Below are positions 58,698 through 64,000 of a DNA stretch of 64,000 nucleotides, one piece after another (the stretch's first letter is position 1; each line of letters begins with the position of its first letter). The position numbers and the translations under genes are program-made. The stretch comes from QYQD01 sp040755415. Its GTDB lineage: Bacteria > Desulfobacterota > QYQD01. The DNA lies in the NCBI GenBank assembly GCA_040755415.1, contig JBFMAZ010000017.1:1-64000 (forward strand). Direction: 5' to 3'. The notes under the pieces are model-generated. The model saw only the letters and a list, made by a program, of their open reading frames with translations, was not told where the DNA came from and did not search any database.

Positions 58698-59936
58698 CTA
58701 CGTGGTTTCCGTAATGACTTTTGTTTTTCCCAATTGGAATGCGTCGTGCAGGACACGCACAGCCAGCTCGGTATATTTCTCATCTATGACTGCTGAAATC
58801 TTTATTTCAGAGGTACTTATCATCATGATGTTTATATTGTTTGCGGCCAGAGTGCCAAACATCTTGCTGGCAATACCTACGTGATTACGCATACCCAGAC
58901 CAATCAGGGAGACCTTGGCGATATTTTCGTCACCCATAACGCGTTCACAGCCGATCTCTTTCCCGACCCGTTGCACTATCTCCATGGCCTTCTTGAAATC
59001 GGCCTTGGGTACGGTAAAGGTAAGATCGGTCAGGTCTGAGGCCCGGGTGTTCTGAATAATCATATCCACAGCAATGTTGGCATCTGATATAGGTGTGAAT
59101 ATCCTGGCTGCAATGCCTGGTTTGTCTGGCACCTTAGTCAGCGTAATGCGGGCCTCGCTTTTGTTATAGGTTACGCCCGTCACCACTCTATCTTCCATTT
59201 CCTTTTCCTCCTGTACAACCATTGTCCCTGGGTTGTTATTAAAAGATGAACGTACATGCAGGGGAACATTATAACGTTTTGCAAATTCAACCGACCGGAT
59301 TTCCATGACCTTTGCCCCCAGGCTGGCCATTTCCAGAAGCTCGTCGTAAGAGATACGATCTATCTTGCGTGCATTGGAACAGACGTTAGGATCGGTGGTA
59401 AAGACCCCTTCTACGTCTGTAAATATCTCGCATAAATTGGCGTCCAATGCGGCCGCTACCGCAACCGCTGTAGTGTCTGATCCGCCCCGTCCCAGAGTAG
59501 TAATGTTTCCAGCGGCATCTATGCCCTGGAATCCGGCGATAACTATAATACGTCCCTGTCTCAGGTTTTCTCTAATCAGAGATGTATCAATGTCAGTAAT
59601 ACGGGCCTTGCCATAAGCGTTGTCGGTTAGAATGCGGACCTGGTGGCCGAGAAAAGAACGGGCATCGTAGCCCATGCTTTTAGCGGCTATGGCAAAGAGG
59701 GCGATGGTTATTTGTTCACCCGTAGAGACCAGTACATCCAGTTCACGCGGATCGGGGTCTTCAGTTATCTGATGGGCCAGCGATAACAGCTTATTTGTCT
59801 CACCGGCTATGGCGGAAAGCACAACTACCATGTCGTTCCCCTGTTTTTTGGTTTCGACGACCCGCTGGACTACCCGTCTGATCCTCTCTATATCACCGAC
59901 TGACGTTCCACCGTATTTTTGTACGATTAAAGCCAT
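58698..59936 (-). CDS. lysC: Aspartate kinase
   Basis: The first step for lysine, threonine and methionine. The 412-residue single-function kinase has IVQKYGGTSVGDIERI at the N-terminus, TLGRGGSDTTAVAVAAALDANLCEIFTDVEGVFTTDP in the middle and two ACT domains at the C-terminus (ARITLTKVPDKPGIAARIFTPISDANIAVDMI and SLIGLGMRNHVGIASKMFGTLAANNINIMMIS) for feedback inhibition. Length is standard for the monofunctional type. A CGAAAT repeat in the gap to tsaE may split transcription. Confidence 0.95.
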   Translation of the reverse strand: MALIVQKYGGTSVGDIERIRRVVQRVVETKKQGNDMVVVLSAIAGETNKLLSLAHQITEDPDPRELDVLVSTGEQITIALFAIAAKSMGYDARSFLGHQVRILTDNAYGKARITDIDTSLIRENLRQGRIIVIAGFQGIDAAGNITTLGRGGSDTTAVAVAAALDANLCEIFTDVEGVFTTDPNVCSNARKIDRISYDELLEMASLGAKVMEIRSVEFAKRYNVPLHVRSSFNNNPGTMVVQEEKEMEDRVVTGVTYNKSEARITLTKVPDKPGIAARIFTPISDANIAVDMIIQNTRASDLTDLTFTVPKADFKKAMEIVQRVGKEIGCERVMGDENIAKVSLIGLGMRNHVGIASKMFGTLAANNINIMMISTSEIKISAVIDEKYTELAVRVLHDAFQLGKTKVITETT

Positions 59937-60003
59937 GCCTTAAGGTTCTCCTCTCCTCCGATGCTTTAAATTAATTGGACGCAGATGAACACAGGTGCGA
60001 CAT

Positions 60004-60182
60004 AGCCGCAACCAAATCCGAATATCGAAATCCGAAATCCGAAACAAATCCGAAATCCAAATATCGATTGTTCGAAACGTCCATCAGTAACTCCTTCGAT
60101 TTTTCGTTTTGGTCATTGCTCTCATTTGGTCACTTGAATTTGTTTCGAGTTTCGTGCTTCGGATTTCGAATTTTCCATCTGC
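60004..60182. repeat. CGAAATCC-type imperfect palindrome
   Basis: Left arm AATCCGAATATCGAAATCCG and right arm GTTTCGAGTTTCGTGCTTCGG pair imperfectly; the centre differs from the copies at 4470 and 26651. No gene is seen in 59937-60278. Confidence 0.7.
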
Positions 60183-60278
60183 GATTATATACGAACCTTC
60201 AATATATTATGGCAACATTCTTGACAAAATTCGAAGAAATCTAACGTTAGTAGTACAGATGCGAAAATCTGCGGCCAA

Positions 60279-60755
60279 TTACGATACTAAATTTTCGGCA
60301 ATTTTTGCAATTCTTTCTTCCCAATCTTTACCATGGGGTATAAGTGCAACCTCTCTTTTATCTTCCGCCGAAAAGATGAAGCGGACTTCCAGACGGCCGG
60401 CGGGTATAATCCCAGCTAGACGTTCCGGCCATTCTATTACGGTCACCCCTTGCCCATAGAGATATTCTTCCAGCCCCAGATCAGATGACGCCCCTCCGTG
60501 TTCCAGCCGGTAAAAATCCATGTGAAATAACGGCAACCGCCCCTGATATTCGTTAATTATGGTAAAAGAAGGGCTGGTTACGGTATCGGTTATCCCTAAT
60601 CCGCGGGCGATTCCTTTGGTGAACCAGGTCTTACCGGCCCCGAGTTCGCCTTGTAAGGTTACCACGTCGCCGCTCACTAAAATTTCCCCCAGGCTGACAC
60701 CCAGTTTAAAGGTCTCGCCGGGATTTTTACAGGTGATGGTTATCGCTTTGGCCAT
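60279..60755 (-). CDS. tsaE: tRNA threonylcarbamoyladenosine biosynthesis ATPase TsaE
   Basis: Helps TsaB-TsaD make the t6A37 base of tRNAs. The 158-residue protein has Walker A in GELGAGKTWFTKGIARGLG near residue 40, SPSFTIINEYQG and FHMDFYRLE, a TsaE hallmark, and VIEWPERL. It overlaps the upstream nnr gene by 29 bases, a common arrangement in this group. Confidence 0.93.
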   Translation of the reverse strand: MAKAITITCKNPGETFKLGVSLGEILVSGDVVTLQGELGAGKTWFTKGIARGLGITDTVTSPSFTIINEYQGRLPLFHMDFYRLEHGGASSDLGLEEYLYGQGVTVIEWPERLAGIIPAGRLEVRFIFSAEDKREVALIPHGKDWEERIAKIAENLVS

Positions 60756-62325
60756 GCGTGCTGTCCCTGGGGGTGCGAAGTGTAGCCAGGACCTCGGGTA
60801 CGGCCTGAGCTACTTCCGTGGCCAGGACCCCGGAGGTTCGCTCCTGACCGGACAATCTGTCACCGGCCAGTCCATGGCAGAACACTCCCAGGCAGGCCGC
60901 CCGGAAAGGGCTGTACCCCTGGGCCATAAATCCGGCGATCATCCCGGTTAACACATCCCCCATACCCCCACTGGCCAAGGCGGGGCCGCCGGTAGAGTTT
61001 ACGGCCGTTTCTCCATTGGGAGCCGCAATTATCGTAGCTGCCCCCTTGAGCACGGTATAGACACCATATTCTTTTGATAGTTCTTCGGCCATGACTAGGC
61101 GGTTTTCCTGTATCTCCCAGGTCTTTTTGCCCACCAGCCAGCCCATTTCACCCGGGTGCGGTGTTAAGATACGTATATTAATGCTTTCTTTTAATATATG
61201 CAAATATCCTTTTATGGCCTTTACGGCGTCGGCGTCAATAACCATAGGAATATCTGCCTCGGCCACCAGACGTCGTATGAGGGCCTGGGTCTCAGGATGA
61301 AGAGAGAGGCCGGGCCCGATGGCCAGGGTCTTTTTGTTTTCTACGAGTTCCATGATACGATCATAGGCGGCGGTAGAAAGGGTGCCGTCGATAGTCTCGG
61401 GAAGTGGCTCACTCATGGCCTCGGTCACCTTGGTTTCAAAGATTGGGTTGAGGCTTTTAGGTAGGCCGCTGGTCACTAATCCGGCGCCAGAACGTAAAGC
61501 CCCTAGGCAGGTGAGGATGGCCGCACCGCTCTTCCCGGGTGAACCGGCAATAACCAGGACATGGCCATAGGTGCCCTTGTGGCTATCTAGCGGCCGGGGC
61601 AAGATCCAACCAGGGCATATATTCTGGTCGAGAAGTTCGCGGCGGATTTTATTTTCTTCTACCGCCCTTGCCGGTATCCCTATGTCTATTATCTTAAGAG
61701 AGCCGGTAAATTCCGGTCCAGGAGGGACTATCTGACCGATCTTGGGGAGGCCAAAGGTTATGGTGAAATCTGCCTTGACCGCCGTGCCCAGAGGCCGGCC
61801 TGTATCGGCATCCAGGCCGGATGGGATATCAACAGACCAGACTGGCCTCTTTAGCCCGTTTAGCCAGTTTATGACCGTGGCCATTACCCCCCGGACTTCT
61901 CCTTTAAGGCCGGTACCAAAGATGGCATCAATAAAAAGGACATTTTCGCCTGCCGCCCTATCCTGGTATCTTGCCCATTCCTGATCGCTGGAGACGGCGA
62001 TGACCGGGATGTTGAGATGTGTAATGATCTTATAATTAATTAAGGCATCCCCCTTGAGTTTTTCCGGAGAAGTGAGAAGATAGACGGTGACCAGTGCGCC
62101 TCTTTCGGCCAGCCAGCGGGCAATGACGAAACTGTCACCGCCGTTATTGCCCGGGCCGGAGAAGATGGCCACCTTTTGTCCATCTTTTAATTCAGGCCTG
62201 GCCGTGAGGATGGTCTCGGCCGCACCGCGTCCCGCATTTTCCATAAGTACCAGGCCGGGGATGCCGTATCTTTCGATGGCGGTTCTGTCTATCTCTCTCA
62301 TCTCAGATGCAGTAACGAGCTTCAT
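60727..62325 (-). CDS. nnr: Bifunctional NAD(P)H-hydrate epimerase/dehydratase
   Basis: Repairs hydrated NAD(P)H. The 532-residue fused protein has an N-terminal epimerase domain (NnrE: FSGPGNNGGDSFVIARWLAERGA, VDIPSGLDADTGRPLG) and a C-terminal ADP- or ATP-dependent dehydratase (NnrD: KGTYGHVLVIAGSPGKSGAAILTCLGALRSGAGLVT, LTPHPGEMGWLVGK and STGGPALASGGMGDVLTGMIAGF). Fusion of both domains is the usual bacterial form. Confidence 0.94.
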   Translation of the reverse strand: MKLVTASEMREIDRTAIERYGIPGLVLMENAGRGAAETILTARPELKDGQKVAIFSGPGNNGGDSFVIARWLAERGALVTVYLLTSPEKLKGDALINYKIITHLNIPVIAVSSDQEWARYQDRAAGENVLFIDAIFGTGLKGEVRGVMATVINWLNGLKRPVWSVDIPSGLDADTGRPLGTAVKADFTITFGLPKIGQIVPPGPEFTGSLKIIDIGIPARAVEENKIRRELLDQNICPGWILPRPLDSHKGTYGHVLVIAGSPGKSGAAILTCLGALRSGAGLVTSGLPKSLNPIFETKVTEAMSEPLPETIDGTLSTAAYDRIMELVENKKTLAIGPGLSLHPETQALIRRLVAEADIPMVIDADAVKAIKGYLHILKESINIRILTPHPGEMGWLVGKKTWEIQENRLVMAEELSKEYGVYTVLKGAATIIAAPNGETAVNSTGGPALASGGMGDVLTGMIAGFMAQGYSPFRAACLGVFCHGLAGDRLSGQERTSGVLATEVAQAVPEVLATLRTPRDSTHGQSDNHHL

Positions 62326-62394
62326 GCAACCCCTCCCGGTATAACTTTACGTATTGTCAAAAATTAACCACAGAGAACACAGCCCGGCAAAGCC

Positions 62395-62480
62395 GCAACC
62401 AAAGAAGTTCACGGTTCCGAGTTCCACGTTCACGGTTTTTTAACCCTGAACTTTGAACTTTAAACTTTGAACTTCTTAAT
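62395..62480. repeat. Low-complexity GTTCACGG/GAACTTTGAA words
   Basis: GTTCACGGTTCCGAGTTCCA and CTGAACTTTGAACTTTAAAC are short word repeats with some pairing. The gap 62326-62524 has no gene. Confidence 0.5.
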
Positions 62481-62524
62481 GTGGTTGTTTTTCATAAAAC
62501 TTGCCATCAACTATGAGCCGTGAG

Positions 62525-62911
62525 CTACGAGCTATCCGTTTCGAGGATAACCACGGCTATGCCATAATCTCTTTCATGGGAAAGACTGACAAATCTTCGT
62601 TGTATGTCCAGCCTTGCACAGAGTTCAGCGCTTGATCCATACAGGTTCAATGTTGGCTTTCCGGATGCCTCATTGGATATCTCGATGTCTCTCCAGGTTA
62701 TACCAGCCCGCATCCCCAGACCAATTGCCTTGACAAAGGCCTCCTTAGCTGCAAAGCGAAGGGCGTAGTGTAGGTGCGGCTCCTTTTTTTTAAGACAATA
62801 GGCATTTTCGAGCGGTGTAAAGATCCTTTCCTGGAAACGGATTCCGAACCTTGTTAGGGCCTCGCGGATACGGGCGATCTGAACGATGTCAACTCCTATG
62901 CCGTAGATCAT
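62525..62911 (-). CDS. acpS: Holo-[acyl-carrier-protein] synthase
   Basis: Transfers phosphopantetheine to acyl carrier protein. The 128-residue protein has the two family motifs: GIGVDIVQIARIREAL (residues 4-19) and RFAAKEAFVKAIGLGM (residues 52-67), plus SLSHERDYGIAVVIL. The acyl-CoA carboxylase operon at 10-15 kb serves the same pathway. Confidence 0.95.
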   Translation of the reverse strand: MIYGIGVDIVQIARIREALTRFGIRFQERIFTPLENAYCLKKKEPHLHYALRFAAKEAFVKAIGLGMRAGITWRDIEISNEASGKPTLNLYGSSAELCARLDIQRRFVSLSHERDYGIAVVILETDSS

Positions 62912-62951
62912 AATAACCAGTTACCAGCCATCAGCATTCAGCTATGAGCCA

Positions 62952-63686
62952 TTATTTATTTATCCTGAGGGCGGGTTCTCTAATCAAGGCCAGCATCTCC
63001 CTTACCGCCTTTTCCATGCCCACCAGGACAGCCCGCGCTATGATGCTGTGCCCAATACTGAATTCCTCTATCTCCGGCCAGGCCACCAGGGGCTTGATAT
63101 TTATATAATTAAGGCCGTGGCCGGCATTGATCCTGAGCTTTAGCCTGTGGGCGGTTTCCACGGCCTTTTTAATGCGGGATAATTCCTTCTCCTTTCCGGC
63201 CTCATTTTGGGCATCGGCATAGCGTCCGGTGTGTATTTCTACAAAGTCAGCTCCTAATTCTCGCGAGATTTTGACATCAGTCGGTTCTGGATTTATGAAA
63301 AGGCTTACCAGTATACCGTCTTTCTTAAGTGTAGTTATTGCCTTTTTCAATAAAGGTTTTCGGCTTATGTCCAGGCCACCTTCTGTAGTTAATTCCTCCC
63401 TTTTTTCTGGAACGAGAGTAACCATGTCCGGTTTAGTTTGGCCGGCAATGCGGATCATCTCTTCTGTGGCGGCCATTTCCAGATTTAGTTTGGTCTTTAC
63501 GGTCTGTTTCAGGATATGGAGGTCTCTATCCTGGATGTGCCTCCGGTCTTCACGAAGATGGACGATGATCCCTTCTGCCCCGGCCAGTTCCGCTATAGCC
63601 GCGGCCACTACCGGATCCGGTTCTATAGTACGCCGGGCCTGCCGCACTGTGGCTATGTGATCGACATTTACCGCCAGTTTTGCCAC
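62952..63686 (-). CDS. pdxJ: Pyridoxine 5'-phosphate synthase
   Basis: Closes the pyridine ring of vitamin B6 from 1-deoxyxylulose-5-phosphate and 3-amino-2-oxopropyl phosphate. The 244-residue TIM-barrel has AVNVDHIATVRQARRTIEPDPV at the start, HLREDRRHIQDRD, EIHTGRYADA and INAGHGLNYINIKPLV. It leads the run pdxJ-acpS-nnr-tsaE on the minus strand. Confidence 0.95.
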   Translation of the reverse strand: MAKLAVNVDHIATVRQARRTIEPDPVVAAAIAELAGAEGIIVHLREDRRHIQDRDLHILKQTVKTKLNLEMAATEEMIRIAGQTKPDMVTLVPEKREELTTEGGLDISRKPLLKKAITTLKKDGILVSLFINPEPTDVKISRELGADFVEIHTGRYADAQNEAGKEKELSRIKKAVETAHRLKLRINAGHGLNYINIKPLVAWPEIEEFSIGHSIIARAVLVGMEKAVREMLALIREPALRINK

Positions 63687-63777
63687 TTCTATTTCCTCCT
63701 TAAGAGATCCAACAGCTTAGGTTTTTGAAAATTATTCTAAATACTTTTAGTCGCCGTGATCGAGTGTGACGGGTCTA

Positions 63778-63997
63778 ATTTCAAACTCGAAATCCGAAGC
63801 ACGAAATCCGAAATAATATCAAATGACCAAAATGCAAAATCCAAAACGAATTCCTTCCGCTGCGATTTGGAACATTCTGAGATTTGAGAATTGGAATTTG
63901 TTTCGGATTTCGATATTCGAATTTCGGATTTAGCCTTCGTTCGTTTCAAAACCATGAGTTTACCCGATAATCGTTTTGAAAACCCGTGAACTGTTAC
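63778..63997. repeat. CGAAATCC palindrome next to a MITE-like end
   Basis: The palindrome (63778-63937) matches the reverse of 4470-4640, with a degenerate centre (CCTTCCGCTGCGATTTGGAA). It is followed by TTTTGAAAACCCGTGAACTGTTAC ending at 63997, whose complement GTAACAGTTCACGGG starts like the MITE ends. No matching left end was found. Confidence 0.55.
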
Positions 63998-64000
63998 AAA

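Noticed and set aside
63720..63780. Left end of a MITE paired with the GTAACAG end at 63997
   Set aside because: Only GTGACGGGT was found, which does not align well enough with the terminal repeat.
1..64000. CRISPR arrays, rRNA and tRNA genes
   Set aside because: No regular direct repeats with unique spacers, no rRNA-like blocks and no cloverleaf with a TTCGAAT-type T-arm were found by eye. A tRNA covariance scan was not possible.

Overview
The window looks like a chromosomal segment of an anaerobic Desulfobacterota (deltaproteobacterial) organism. This rests on gene content: a futalosine-type menaquinone pathway (mqnB, mqnD), a selenocysteine-containing SelD, a tungsten-type aldehyde:ferredoxin oxidoreductase, citramalate synthase for isoleucine, paired PilT-type ATPases, a fused AccA-AccD carboxyltransferase and the gene order pdxJ-acpS-nnr-tsaE-lysC-cimA. 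No rRNA, tRNA or CRISPR array was seen. Taxonomy is inferred from content, not from a search.

Layout. 1-6700: a yjbQ gene cut by a MITE, a flavin reductase, selD (in-frame UGA = Sec17), mqnD-mqnB, a PP-loop-like unknown, apgM and a divergent PHP phosphoesterase. 7000-10000: a zinc-ribbon protein, a cold-shock protein, an RRM protein, SlyD and a DUF72 protein. 10026-15303 (minus): accC-accAD-BCCP-birA, a compact and atypical acyl-CoA carboxylase operon. 15687-17675: promoter, operator-like palindrome, XRE-cupin regulator, speD, speB (polyamines). 17935-26247: corC, lnt, prfB (programmed +1 frameshift), N-acetylmuramoyl-L-alanine amidase, mutS. 26868-27611: UPF0280.

27900-33600 is the accessory region. 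It holds a XerC/D-type tyrosine recombinase and the N-terminal fragment of a second one, a transposase remnant, and a cassette-like array: two toxin-antitoxin pairs (DUF4258/YgiT and BrnT/BrnA), a small conserved protein, a HepT fragment and two decayed copies of one small gene. The units are separated by imperfect palindromes that share an AGATAAC-type left end and often a GTTAGGC or GTTATG right end, as integron attC sites do. This is the most interesting part of the window.

33687-41819 returns to housekeeping: holA, a candidate small RNA or small ORF with its own promoter and terminator, mogA, an EF-G-like GTPase, two PilT/PilU ATPases and a zinc-ribbon protein. 42052-43329 is a DUF4143 AAA ATPase. 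43830-54113 holds a dipeptide ABC transporter (dppDF divergent from dppABC), then a 984-aa TPR protein and a transglutaminase-like lipoprotein. 54333-56415 holds a 35-aa membrane ORF that may continue through a UGA, and an AOR. 56469-63686 (minus) is the pdxJ-acpS-nnr-tsaE / lysC-cimA-comEA cluster.

Intergenic DNA is full of hairpin-forming repeats, often nested: a 164-193 bp MITE with about 24-bp terminal inverted repeats (two copies identical over 125 bp), an AT-rich CGAAATCC palindrome family, a 289-bp element with a 23-bp TIR and 8-bp target duplication, and a CTCTCCCC..GAGGGAGAG repeat that has entered the recombinase gene in frame.
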